Shown: positions 33,603-44,296 of the stretch, piece by piece
How positions within the stretch are numbered: position 1 is the first letter of the stretch
How the letters are laid out: each line of letters opens with the position of its first letter
NCBI GenBank assembly: GCA_015847255.1
Contig: JADLZK010009202.1
Location: 496,001-560,000, forward strand
Origin: Hyparrhenia diplandra
Lineage: Eukaryota; Streptophyta; Magnoliopsida; Poales; Poaceae
DNA: 64,000 nt
Direction: 5' to 3'
The notes under the pieces: model-generated
Seen by the model: only the letters and a program-made list of their open reading frames with translations
The model's database searches: none
What the model was told of the DNA's origin: nothing
Program-made: the position numbers and the translations under genes

Positions 33603-33749
33603 CTCCCTCCGTTCCAAATTATAGTTCACTTTTGGCTTTTCTAGATACATTGATTTTGCTATGCACCTAGTTATACACTATGTCTAGATACATAGTAAAA
33701 AAATGGATCTAGAAAAGCCAAAGTGAACTACAATTTGGAACGGAGGGAG
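33603..33749. mobile_element. Stowaway-type MITE, young-looking
   Basis: 147 bp with long, nearly perfect terminal repeats: CTCCCTCCGTTCCAAATTAT against the reverse complement of ATAGTTTGGAACGGAGGGAG-like ends. The homology continues into GTTCACTTTGGCTTTTCTAG. TA duplications are at 33601-33602 and 33750-33751. Confidence 0.9.
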
Positions 33750-33844
33750 TATTATATGATTTCGTGACTTAAAGTAAGACTAAGAATTGTTCATGAAAAT
33801 TTAAGGCAAAATGTTGTTTCTTAACATTTCTCTGTTTTGTTTAG

Positions 33845-34116
33845 GGTTCCCAAAATGGAAAGGATTCAGTGAAGCCATTGTCTATCATGGATGTGGCAAC
33901 CACAAGTTCAGACAATCATGAGATTACAGATGATCAATCTATGGATGCTGATGAGAAGACAAAGGTGGCTAGAAAGAGTCTTACTCGCATTAGGACACGT
34001 GAGCGTGCTTTGGAGGAATTGCAACTTACTGGGCGAAAGAAAGAAATATCTGAAATCATACACTTAATTTCAAACAACGATAATAGCCAGCAAGTTCAGG
34101 TGATCTCTGTGTGGGG
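33845..34116 (+). pseudogene. NLR copy B, second exon, 5' piece (up to the P-loop)
   Basis: The exon begins GSQNGKDSVKPLSIMDVATT and reads without stops to LTGRKKEISEII and QVISVWG. It is cut at 34116 by CACTA-2, just before the codons for the MGGLGKTT P-loop. GGG at 34114-34116 is the left copy of the target duplication. The exon resumes at 46373. Confidence 0.92.
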
Positions 34117-34139
34117 CACAACCGGAATCAGGGGCCTAA

Positions 34140-34690
34140 GCCGTGTGCCCGAGGCACACGGCTTAGGCCGAAAACACTCGGCTTAGGCTAAGCCGAGTGT
34201 TACACTCGGCTTAGGCCACCCGCCCACGTTTTCTCGGCCGAAGGCCTAAGCCGAGTGCCGAATATCGGGCACTCCGCTTTAGCCTAAGCCGAAAGTGTTT
34301 TTAACCTAAGGCGAGTGTCAACGGCGCACTCACATTTTTTACAAAAAGAGATAACGTTGGCACTTTTTAACGGAGGTCTAAGCCGAGTGCTTGGACTAGG
34401 CACTCGGCTTAGAAATTTTTATTTTTAAAAAAACTATGCCGAAAGTGTTACACACGCCAAAGAAATTTTCGAATTTTTTTTCTGTAATTTCTAAGCCGAG
34501 TGGCACTCGGCTTTAGCGCCATTCTAAGCCGAAAGTGCCCCATGCAAGGGCACTCGGCTTAGAATTTTCCAGCGTTTTTTAAAACCATCTAAGCCGAGTG
34601 CCATGATCATATCACTTTCGGCATAGAGTGCATCCTATGCCGAAAGTGGTACGGTCATTGCACTCGGCTTAGAATTTTTTTATTTTTTTT
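34140..34690. repeat. CACTA-2 left subterminal repeat array
   Basis: About twenty copies of CTAAGCCGAGTG or its complement CACTCGGCTTAG, some altered to GCCGAAAGTG, in both orientations. Repeats like these bind the TnpA-type protein in well-studied En/Spm elements. Confidence 0.9.
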
Positions 34691-35663
34691 AAATTTCCAG
34701 AGCGCATATATAGCAATTTATAACCACACATATATATATACATAAGGATCCACAGTCCACATTTATCACAAATATATATATATTAATAGATATCACAATA
34801 ATATAGCGTATGTCATCACAACCATCCGTAAACTAAATGTGCACCACAATTCACATAGTCCAACACAAAACAAACAAGTCCACCAATGTAGCCAACACAC
34901 ATAAAAAGTCCAGAGTCTCGGGGCACAAGTCCACTACGGCGCGGATCCGTGAGGCGCTCCAAACCGGAAAGGTGGAAACTGGCCGAGCCGAGACTCTCCG
35001 CCGGCGGGCACCGATTGATGCACTTCGGATGTGGGTCATTTGGCCGCCGACCGGTGCTACGCAAAAAGAAAAGTATCTTGTGTGAGACAGGATTTAAGAA
35101 TAGTTATAAAAACTTGTAAAAAAGCGGCCGAGTGTGGTAAAAGTTAGAAATTTCGGCAGCATCTCCCCGCAGGGAGGTCTATCAAACCACGCAACAAAAC
35201 AACGGCTCGATGGCCGACAACACATACCCATATGCACACACCCCTGGTGCATCAAAACCAACATTTCATTTGGATTCACATCCATATATATTCACAGGCA
35301 CATTAGGAGTTCAAGTGTTAGAAACTCACGGTCGTTCGATCGGCAGCGAGCTCCATTGGTGGCGGAGGCCCAAATATCCGTGGTGGCGACACAAAGATAG
35401 CCTTGGTTTGGCGATGAAGCCTTGCATGTACTCCCACATTGCTGCATTCCTCGCATCGGACTCCTCGCGGCCTCTTCTCTTCCGCCCGGTTGGGCCTACA
35501 ATATTTCACCCACATGTTATAAAGCAAAGCTAAGGTATGAAAAAATCAATCGACAACGAATGACAAAGAAGGCGTAACTTTGTAGTGTCGACACCCACGG
35601 TGGTCGTGTGCGTATCTCCGGCCTCAAGCTCGAGCTGGTAGCTCGAATCTCCCGCGAAGTTTC
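34691..35663 (-). other. CACTA-2: 3' region of the TnpA-like gene, non-coding
   Basis: AT-rich up to about 34860, then mixed sequence with no conserved domain. ATTTCGGCAGCATCTCCCCG at about 35150 is a word that recurs in another form at about 41318 (ATTTCGGCACCACCTCCCCG), upstream of TNP2. The last exon of the TnpA-like gene may extend into this stretch. Confidence 0.45.
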
Positions 35664-37310
35664 CTAGTCTTTGCGTGGGTCGATTGTGCCGTCGCCGATG
35701 TAGTACCGCCCATGCTTCTTCCCCTGTCCCAACCTCATGACGATTTCTCCGTCAATGGGATGGTCCGAGGGGTTACTGTCTTGCCCATGGACCTGTTTGT
35801 ACACTTTCGTGTACTCAGTGAGGCAGGAGTGTATGGACGGGTTTCTTTGTAACTCTCGGGCGGGGCCTCCGGGTTTAGCGCCGACGCTCTTCGCTGGGCC
35901 GGTGTGGGCCATTGCCCACGCATCGAACTCGGAGCAGGACTGGCCACCATGGTACTCCGACTGCGAAAGAAACAACTGGTTAAATAAAAATTTGCATACT
36001 TGAGCTTTTAGAGTTCGAGTGGATTGAGCGTACCCATCTTTTTTGTAGGCTGGGAAACAAAGGTTTCCTTGGTGGTGTCTTTGGACACGGCATCATCAAG
36101 CGCCCCCCTCGGGCGTCCCCCGTGCTTCTCCCAAAACGCGTCGCCGCACCACTTCTCCACCATTTGCGACCAAGACGATTCCCTTCCCACGCACCACCAC
36201 GGAATCACCTACACGTCATCAAATGTGACATAAGAGACGATCAAATGAAGCCTATTTAAGTATCAGTTCTATATATTTACCTTTTCATGCATGTATTGCT
36301 GCTTGGTCAGCTTATTCTCCTCCAATATTGCTTGGGCTCTAGTCATCTTCTTGAACAAGACTTCTCTGTTGTAATCTCTGACGGCTTGGACGCGCGCGTC
36401 GTAGTGCATGTCTTTCACAAGTCCAGGCGGGCTTTGTTAACCACTCTCTTCGCCTTCTCCTCGCACCCAGGCTCATCCTCCCATTTGAAGAAATCCTGTT
36501 TATAGAAACGAGACATCAGGATATAATTTGAAGAATGTCTTAACAATGTGATGTGTAAAGCAATGTAGTGAGAAGAATACTTACCCACACCTCACGTCTC
36601 ACACGCTCAGCCACATTACCGTAGTTGTGACCATCCCGATCAGTTGTATCGGCCTTAACTTCGTAGTGTTCAAACGTCCAGGCCGGCTGCTCAACTCCAC
36701 CAAAGTCCACCAAGCTAGGGAAGTGCTCCTTCAACAAAGACACCAATAACGCCACGTGGGCTGGCGTTTGTGGTCACCTACGCACAACGAAGAGACCCCC
36801 GCCCAAATAATCAAGAAAATGTATTAGTATTTCTGAGATATTTTGAACATAAGAAATGAGAAAACAGTACTAGCTTGTTACTTACTTTTTTACCACCAAA
36901 GGACGATGATCGGGCGTCTCTCTAAAGGTATCGGCCGTTTTGGGAGTGTCGAGTGCCCTCGCGAGTAGGGTTTTGTCGCGCCAGAGGAAGAGGGCCCCAC
37001 TAGCGCGCCACAACTCCCCCCAGTCCACCTCCCGGTCCCCCCGCTCCGCCTGCCGTCCCCAAGGTCCTCCTCCTCGTCCTCCCCGGGTCCCTCTCCTCCT
37101 CCTCCTCCTCCTCCTCTCCCCCCTCCTCCTCGTCCCGTCCCGTCCCGTCCTCCTCCTCCGGTGGTGGCGGAGCAGCCTCGATGACCCTTCCTCCCCGCCT
37201 CCGCCTCCTCCGCCGCCCCTCCCGCCTCCTCCTCCTCGTGCCTCCTCCCCGCCTCCTCCGGCTGTCTCCTCGGCCTCCCCCTCAAGGCCCGCCGCTACTA
37301 ACTCGCTCAC
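35664..37310 (-). pseudogene. CACTA-2 second gene: TnpA-like protein with Transposase_24 domain
   Basis: Read right to left. A G/R-rich low-complexity N-terminus lies at about 37310-36900. The next exon, FGGVEQPAWTFEHYEVKADT, is followed by VAERVRREVW (about 36690-36590). Then GRESSWSQMVEKWCGDAFWEKHGGRP and KETFVSQPTKKM appear (about 36190-36020). Finally YTKVYKQVHGQDSNPSD, GEIVMRLGQGKKHGRYYIGDG and IDPRKD lie at about 35830-35664. The last part is the plant transposase (Ptta/En/Spm, Transposase_24) signature: a helix, a 'D-x-[EV]-V-M-R' strand, and a KHGR-Y-I-DG turn. Introns separate the pieces. Proteins of this type bind the subterminal repeats and assist TNP2. I cannot confirm an intact reading frame across the exons. 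Confidence 0.7.
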
Positions 37311-37445
37311 CCTTTTGTATTTGGACTTGACTTGCCTAAAAGCTCTTGTGATCCCGCCTCCGCTTTGGCATCTTTTCGATCAACCCGCAAAAAACATAAT
37401 AAAAAAAACAAAGATTAGAAATAGATTTAAAATAAATAGGACAGA

Positions 37446-40400
37446 TTACAAAAAGAACATAACGTATTTAAAAGTTAACATAATATTACATGAATTAGAA
37501 ATAATCATCATTGTCCTCTGCAGAGCTAGGTCATCTTCACAAGGATCATCACTATCATACATGTGTATTTCCAAGTTGATTTCATTATCATCTTCAGGAG
37601 CAACGTCGACCACATTGCCTAATTCTAATTGCCGAAGTAATTCTAAGTCCTTCGCATTTACTGACCTCATCTCCCTCATCCTCATCTTCAACCCTTTCAC
37701 TTTGTCCACTTGCATTTCTCTTTGGATCGGATATGTCTATCACAAAGCTTCCTTGTAGCCCCTCTTCTTGAAAGAACTCTCCCTCATATGTTCTTGGGTC
37801 AAAGTTGTAATCTTCATTGTTTGGGATAGGTAGTTTACCGTGTGGTAATACCTTGGTCACAACCTCCCAACCCTTCAGACGCTGATCTTTTTGGCACGCC
37901 CATGGGAGATAATAAACTTGGGTGGCCTGTTGAGCTATAACATACACATCATCTCCTAGGTAGTTGGAATCCGGTCGAATTTCGACTATCCCAAGTTTTT
38001 CGTGTTCTTTTCTTACTTCTTTAGGATCAAACCAATGACACTTAAAAACGACAGGATTAAGAGGTTGGCGGCCCTAAAATGTGAGTTCGTATATTTCTTC
38101 AACTCTTCCATAATATTCGTCCCCATCAAGGCTGGGCGTGAAAACTCCGGTGTTTGTGGTTCTTCGATTGGGTCGACTCTCCTCGTGGCTTATTGTGTGG
38201 AATCGATATCCATTGACATCATAACCGGTAAATGACTGGACCCTAAACTCACAGCCACAGGAAACCTGTCTCAGCTCTGGGTCCATGCTGTCATCGTCTT
38301 GGCCCTGAAATGTTATATCATTCGCAGCCCGTTTAAAGCAGGATGAGAATGTGAAACTAAGTACGCGCAAGAAAATAGAACGTACCTTCCGTTTGAACCA
38401 AGAAATGAAATCAGGTTTTCCATTGCCCGCACCCTGTTTAAGAAGGGTGTCCAATTGATCTCGTTTGGGCGCCCTCCTCTTCCTCCAGAATTGTTGAGTA
38501 AATTCCCTGTGAGGTTTGAGTGAAGAAGGGCGTTGGATGGAGAACAGTGAGTACTCGATAACAAGTACGATGAGAAATAGTGACTTACACCATGTAGGGC
38601 GCCGTTTCTGTGAGGTTGGTCAGTATGTAGAGCATGATAGTGCGCCACTCTGCACGACTCAAGGTCTTCGTGGTCTTACCACTTGCACTTCCAAGTTGCC
38701 CTTGAAAAAGGCTGAGCTTCGACAAATTTTCCCCAGCATTGTAACGAGGGAGTGGATTATGCACGCTCGGAAGGTTGTCACCATAGTATGTTGTTGTGAA
38801 GTTTGTCACCTCCTCCAGAATCGTTGCCTCTGTGATGGAAGGTTCAATCTTCCGAACAATCTTTAGGGCTCTCTCAATTGAATAGCACCAATGGTACTGC
38901 ACAGGCCCCCCCCATTCGTGCCTCATACGGTAGGTGCATAATCAAATGTGGCATTGGAGTGAAGAAGCCCGGTGGAAAGATCTTCTCCGACTACATGACC
39001 AACACGGGAGCCGCCTTTTCCATGTGCGCAACCACGGCCCGAGATAACTCCTTAGCACATAGCCGGGCGGAAGAAATAGCTCAACTCTCGCCAACACTTG
39101 CGGATATGATCGGGAACATAGCCTTGAACCATGACCGGAAGAAGCCGCTCAAGCCACACATGGTAGTCATGACTCTTGAGCCCATTGATTCGCAGAGACG
39201 ATAAGTTCACTCCTCTCTTTAGATTAGCCGCATACCCATCAGGGAACATTATCTTTAGAAACCATTCTAGTACCTCCTTCCTTTCGTCCCTGCTTAACGT
39301 GAAATCGGCCTTGGGCCTCGTCCATCTCTTGCCATTTCTAGGATGCCTCATGTGATCCTTCGGTCTGTCACATAACGCTGCCAGATCCACTCTAGCCTTA
39401 ACGTTGTCCTTTGACTTATCTGTATCCATGATTGTTCCAAATAGTACCTCGCCGAGATTCTTTTCAGTGTGCATTGTATCGATGTGATGTGGACAAAGAA
39501 GGTCATCATAATAGGGGAGGCTCTCTAAGCCCGACTTGTGAGTCCATGCATGATCCACGCCATACCCCACAAAGCAACCATTTACGGACTTGTCATCTAC
39601 CACGAGAGCATCAAGCTGAGCACGGACCGCGGCACCTGACATCATCTCTGGTGGAGGGTCCGTAACTACGCGACCTTTCATGAAGTTCTTCTCGTCTTCT
39701 CTGAATGGATGGTTAAGTTCAAGGAATTGTCGATGTTGGTCAAAACAGGAATACTTGCCACCCTTGTTCAACCAAAAAAACCTCATAGCTGTCTTGTATA
39801 CTGGGCACGGAAATTTGCTGTGAACACACCAACCGCTAAATATTCCATATGCCATGAAGTCATGCATGGAGTAATCGGTACCAAACATACATCTTGAAGC
39901 TTCGGCTTTGCGGCTCGATCGTATGTCCATACCCCTCGTCCCAAGCTTTGATCAATTCATCAATCACGGGCTCTATGAACACACCCATATTCTTCCTAGG
40001 GTGCCCAGGAATTATCAACGACAAGATTATGTTCTGCCGTTGGAAGGCGACGCCGAGGGGGAGATTGAGTGGGATAACGAACACGGGCCAACAAGTGTAC
40101 GGGGCAGCCATCAATCCATAAGGATTGAACCCATCCGTTGCCATCGCAACACGTACATTACGAGCCTCCAGAGCTTTGTCACGATGAATGTTATCAAAAT
40201 GTTGCCATGCTTCACCATCTGAAGGATGTACCATCTTGTCTGGATTGTATCGATGTCCAGTTTTGTGCCATGTCATCTGCTTCGCGGACTCCTCAGTCAT
40301 GTATAGCCGTTGGATCCCGGGTACGAACGGCGGTGTCGAGGACATTTATAGGGATTTTTATCCCGCCTCTCTTCGCCATCGCCCAAGTCCCGCTCCGGTA

Positions 40401-41110
40401 CCTAGAGAATTTGCACTTTGGACAGTGCGTAGCATCCTCATGTTCCTTCCTAAATAAGACGCAACCATTCTTACAAGCATGTATCCGCTCATATGGCATC
40501 TTGAACACATTTAGGAGTTTTCGCGACTCGTGCATGTTCTATGGAAGGACGTGACCTTCTGGAAGCAAACTGCCAACAACTACGAGCATTCTCTCAAAGG
40601 AGTCTCGACTGAAGTGGCACTGGGACTTCAAGGCCATAAGGCGTCCAATGGCATCTAGTTGAGAGACCTTCGTATTGCGGTGAAGTGGTTTCTGTGCCGC
40701 CGACAACATGTCGTAATACGCCTTAGCAGCTGCCTCCGCCTGGTCTCCACCCTCTTCCGTACGTCCTCCACCAAAGTTTGCTTCATGAAAGTCATCCACC
40801 ATATCCGCTACCCCACCTTCTGCATCGAGATCCTCGATGCGTTACCTCACAGCCTCGTCTCTCCTACGTCCTTCACCATGGTGGGTCCACCAGGTATAGT
40901 CTGGCATAAATCCATGCTTGCCAAGGTGTTTGCCCATTTGCAACTTTTCTTGTTTACGCCTGTTCCTACACACGCTATAGGGACACCAAACTTTAGCATC
41001 TTCGTTAGCCCCCCGAATGCCGCCAAGAAAGCATTGGTCTTCGTCACCCATTCCGCTCTCGGGCTCCATAAGCATTCCAAGCCCTCGTACATCCACCGAC
41101 GGTCATCCAT
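37446..41110 (-). pseudogene. CACTA-2 TNP2 transposase, frameshifted
   Basis: Read right to left, it starts MDDRRWMYEGLECLWSP (Transpos_assoc domain, 41110). Next is RIHACKNGCVLFRKEHEDATHCPKCKFSRYR, the zinc-finger-like CKNxCxLF...CPxCxxSRY block (about 40490-40400). The catalytic Transposase_21 domain follows (40345-39052), with WHKTGHRYNPDKMVHPSDGEAW, ATDGFNPYGLM, FSGWCVHSKFPCP and LPYYDDLLCPHHIDTMHTEKN. Then come DUF4218 (about 39050-38585; HEWGGPVQYHW, SITEATILEE) and DUF4216 (about 38454-37594; GCEFRVQSFTGYDVNGYRFHT and the YGRVEEIYEL core). An acidic tail ends DDPCEDDLALQRT. Several frame changes (near 40840, 40535, 40345, 39900, 39050 and in DUF4216) break the frame. Some may be introns. 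Confidence 0.9.
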
Positions 41111-41265
41111 CCTTTACCATATACTCCACGTGAGTAATATAATACTCCATTGCATCTCTACTTGTACACCCTACTATCTAATATACACACACGAGTAATA
41201 TAAGAGTATATCGGGTTTACACTACGACCTTTCTATCTAATAGGTGAAGATAGGTCCTAATCCCA

Positions 41266-41463
41266 CCCGTGGATGCGTAGATGGTGTTAGTTTCCATGGT
41301 GCCTTCGATCGAGAAGAATTTCGGCACCACCTCCCCGCCGTTCTCCAAATACACATCCCAAAAGGGAGGTTGTGTATCCGAAGAACACCAGGGAAGTGAT
41401 GCCGAAACTCTATCTCAGATCAAAGCAGACCATGGAAACTAACACCTTCTACGCATCCACGGG
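41266..41463. repeat. Long foldback in the CACTA-2 TNP2 leader
   Basis: The 35-base arm at 41266-41300 (CCCGTGGATGCGTAGATGGT...) pairs with 41429-41463 with one mismatch. The inner parts also pair: GTTCTCCAAATACACATCCC at about 41342 with GGGAGGTTGTGTATCCGAAG at about 41365. The result is a near-continuous hairpin of about 198 bases. Confidence 0.85.
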
Positions 41464-41484
41464 CCGTCCAAAAAACGTGGACGA

Positions 41485-41548
41485 TTCGAAAGAGATACGG
41501 TTATACAAATGCAGAGATCTGCATACCTACAATCGTATCTCTTTCGAA
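41485..41548. repeat. Second foldback in the CACTA-2 TNP2 leader
   Basis: TTCGAAAGAGATACG (41485-41499) is perfectly mirrored by CGTATCTCTTTCGAA (41534-41548). A smaller inner palindrome ATGCAGAGATCTGCAT lies in the loop. Confidence 0.85.
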
Positions 41549-42110
41549 CGGGAGAAGCCTAACCAGGTTACGCGATACTAGAACACGAGATGGAAAGAGT
41601 GGATATACCTTAGGGGCAGGTGGAGTCAGGCTAGCGGTGGCGAGGAAGACGATCGGCTACAACACGTCCTTCCCTACATAAAAAGGGAACAAGCTAGTTA
41701 GTGTCAATTGAAAATTTCGGGCAAAGACCTCCCGTACGGTGAGGTTTTCGAAACCTGCAAAAAAAACGGATGGCACGATGGCCAACCACCACATTCACAT
41801 TCACATTTGCATATACTCCTTCACATTCATATTCACATCCTACTAGAACTACCACTACTACTCCGAGTAGCAAAGTGCCTCACCTCTAGTCATGCAAAAG
41901 CTGTGTTCAAATGTCTCAAATTTGAAATTCAAATTTCGTAAACGACCTCGGACGAAAAAACATCCTAAATATGAAATGTAGATCTCGAAAAGTTATGAAA
42001 CTTTGTAGTTGACCACTTTTTAGTTTGAATCCATTTAGGGCCTCAAATGGTCAATTTACACTCGGATTTGTATAATATGTGGGGACGCGGAATGGGATAT
42101 GGACACATAC

Positions 42111-42181
42111 AAGTATGTAGCGCAGTGGTGGGGAGGGTCACACACAAGCTTGAGGTCGCGGGTTCAAATCCCGACAGCCGC
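42111..42181 (+). other. tRNA-like segment with Pol III A and B boxes
   Basis: TAGCGCAGTGG (42118-42128) matches the A-box consensus exactly. GGTTCAAATCC (42161-42171) matches the B box with one change. The spacing of 43 bases is that of a tRNA. The T-arm can pair (CGGG/CCCG), but no acceptor stem can be formed. It is therefore probably a tRNA-derived SINE head or a tRNA relic, not a tRNA gene. Confidence 0.55.
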
Positions 42182-42244
42182 GTAGCGCGCGATTTTACGC
42201 GAAAAATGCCGCGACTTGCATTTTTTTAAAAAATTTTCAGTATC

Positions 42245-42735
42245 GTCATTTGTACATAAAATCAGTTTTGTGCATTGGCTGTGGTCTAAAATCAGTTCTG
42301 TACATAAAGGAATCCATGCCTAATGGTGAGATAATTTTTCTTTACTACAGCCTAATAAAAAAAGGATGGAATCCATGCCTAATGGCTTACCTCCGTGCGG
42401 GCTTAAGGAGACGGCCGGCGGCCGGCGCGCACCCCTGCCAAGCCCCCCGAGGCCGCCGGCGCGGCGCAGCCCTCGCTGCCGCCGGCGCCCCGCCAAGGCC
42501 CCGGCAAGATCGTCATTTGTACATAAAATCAGTTTTGTGCATTGGCTGTGGTCTAAAATCAGTTACGTACATAAAGGAATCCATGCCTAATGGTGAGATA
42601 ATTTTTCTTTACTACAGCCTAATAAAAAAAGGATCGGAATCCATGCCTAATGGCTTACCTCCGTGCAGGCTTAAGGAGACGGCCCGGCCGCCGGGCGACC
42701 ACCAAGCCCTCCCCCAAATGGCAGCCGGCGCGGCC
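42245..42735 (+). repeat. Direct duplication of about 225 bp with a 266-bp period, GC-rich inserts
   Basis: CGTCATTTGTACATAAAATC at 42245 recurs at 42511. The homology runs through GGAATCCATGCCTAATGGTG and GGAATCCATGCCTAATGGCT to CTTAAGGAGACGGC. After each copy the sequence becomes extremely GC-rich with CCGCCAAGGCC-type words. Confidence 0.85.
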
Positions 42736-43180
42736 CCTTGCCAAGGCCACGGCGCGGCCCCGCCAAGCCCCGGCGCTGGCGAGGGTCCTCCTCCGGCGGC
42801 CGGCGGCCCCCGCCAAGGCCCTCGCGCCCCCGGCCCCCGCCGCCAAGCCGCGGTCGTGGGCGTGGCGCGGCGCGGGCGAGGGTCGCGGCGAAGCGGTCGG
42901 CCCGAGCCTGAGCGGAAGGCGCAGGCGCGATCCCGCCCGGCGGCGGGCGGCCGGCTGCGGCGGCGGCGGAGTACTGCGAGAGATAAGAGTGAGAGAGTGA
43001 GAGTGGGCGGCGGGGCTCGGCGTCGGGGGGCGGCGGGGGCTCAGGCGGGCGGCGCGCGGGGCGGCCGGGGCGCTGGCGGGCAGCGGGGGGCGGGGATGGG
43101 TGCGCTCGGCGGGTGTGCTGCGTGGTGGACCGTGAGTGAGAGAGTGAGAGCGAGATAAGTTGGTTTTCGGGTAAAAAAAA
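42736..43180. other. Very GC-rich block inside CACTA-2
   Basis: About 440 bases of C/G-rich sequence with long open frames on both strands. These are expected by chance at this base composition. No domain is recognised. It may be captured host 5' gene sequence; that is speculation. Confidence 0.4.
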
Positions 43181-43565
43181 CCTCTAAGCCGAAAGTGCCA
43201 AGATCTAGGCACTCGGCTCAGATTAGAAAACTAAAAAAAAAGCCGACATTATCTAAGCCGAAGTGCCGCCTCTAGGGCACTCGGCTTAGAATTAAAACCA
43301 AAAATTCCCCGTGGCGCCGGCGCCAAAAACTGAAAAAAGCGCGAAAATCGAAAAAAAGTGCAAAAAAAATGCCATTCGTAAGCCCGAAAGTGCCGACACC
43401 TTTGGCACTCGGCTTAGAATTAAAAAAAAAAAATTGCTACAAGCTTCTAAGCCGAGTGCCGCCTCCTATGGCACTCGGCTTAGAATTGAAAAGAAAATAA
43501 AAAAACTACCGCCAGCTTCTAAGCCGAAAGTGCCACAAGCTACGGCACTCGGCTTAGAATAAAAA
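43181..43565. repeat. CACTA-2 right-side repeat array, inner part
   Basis: Inverted pairs of CTAAGCCGAAGTGCC and GGCACTCGGCTTAGA around short AT-rich loops, the same motif as at the left end. Confidence 0.9.
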
Positions 43566-44296
43566 ATATATTAATTTATCGCTTTTTTCTTTTCCTAATT
43601 ATTTTTCATTAAACTTTTAAAATACCATTTCAAAATAACTAAACAATGAAAAATTTATAATTTCATGGAAAACGAACCATTATTTTATGTGGTTTTAGGT
43701 CAACATTCAATTTATATAAACGCAATAAAAAAAAATAAAAATTATCAAACGGATCCAAAAAATCTCTAAATTTTAACTTGCTACTATATTTGATATCGTG
43801 TGGCTATAGAAAAGTTTCAAAGTCAAATCACAATTTGACCATCACTATATATCCAACACAATGTGAGATCACTCTCACTAACTCGAAACTTCTAAGGAGA
43901 TGTTCTAGCTTTCAAGCGATGTTCGTCACAACTTGCTCTAAACCTTCTCAATTTTTTTCCATAGCTTCCACATATGATATGACGACAACTCGTCGAATTT
44001 CGTGATTTTTCAACTTCGTTTTTTTTTTATACAATTTAAAAACCGTTCACCCATATGCTTCGTGTCGTGTTTCTCAAACGAGATCATTGAAAACCGTAAT
44101 CATATCATCTCTCGGGGCCTTAAATTAGGTTAACTAACATGAATATCAATTTTACACTCAATTTTTCCAAATATTTGAATGACCTGTAGTTCAAATCTCA
44201 CCCGATAAAAAATGTTGTTTGAAACGCAATTAATTAGTTATATATAGTAAATAAATTAAAAAAAGCACCAAACTTTGTTAGGGGTAGGAAATGTGA
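43566..44296. other. CACTA-2 AT-rich interior
   Basis: About 730 bases of AT-rich non-coding DNA up to the nested element. The last three bases TGA (44294-44296) are the left target duplication of CACTA-3. Confidence 0.6.

Larger units (their letters stand above)
32542..33844 (+). other. NLR copy B: intron 1 with two Stowaway MITEs
   Basis: GTAATA at the donor, TTTTGTTTAG at the acceptor. It is homologous to copy A upstream of 8751. It holds two MITEs (33102-33340 and 33603-33749). The second is absent from copy A at the same place. Confidence 0.85.
41111..42240 (-). other. CACTA-2: TNP2 5' leader with stacked foldbacks and a tRNA-like segment
   Basis: Non-coding. It contains two inverted repeats (41266-41463 and 41485-41548) and a Pol III A/B-box pair (42118-42171), annotated separately. 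The rest is AT-rich with no gene. Confidence 0.6.

Noticed and set aside
36940..37758. 272-codon plus-strand frame rich in Pro and Ser
   Set aside because: It is antisense to the N-terminus of the TnpA-like gene and to the end of TNP2, whose minus-strand frames show real domains.
42111..42181. A functional tRNA gene
   Set aside because: A and B boxes are good, but there is no acceptor stem and no plausible anticodon arm.
42250..43212. 302-codon and 185-codon open frames around the GC-rich CACTA-2 block
   Set aside because: They are mirror images on opposite strands in 75-80% GC sequence, with duplicated segments and no domain.
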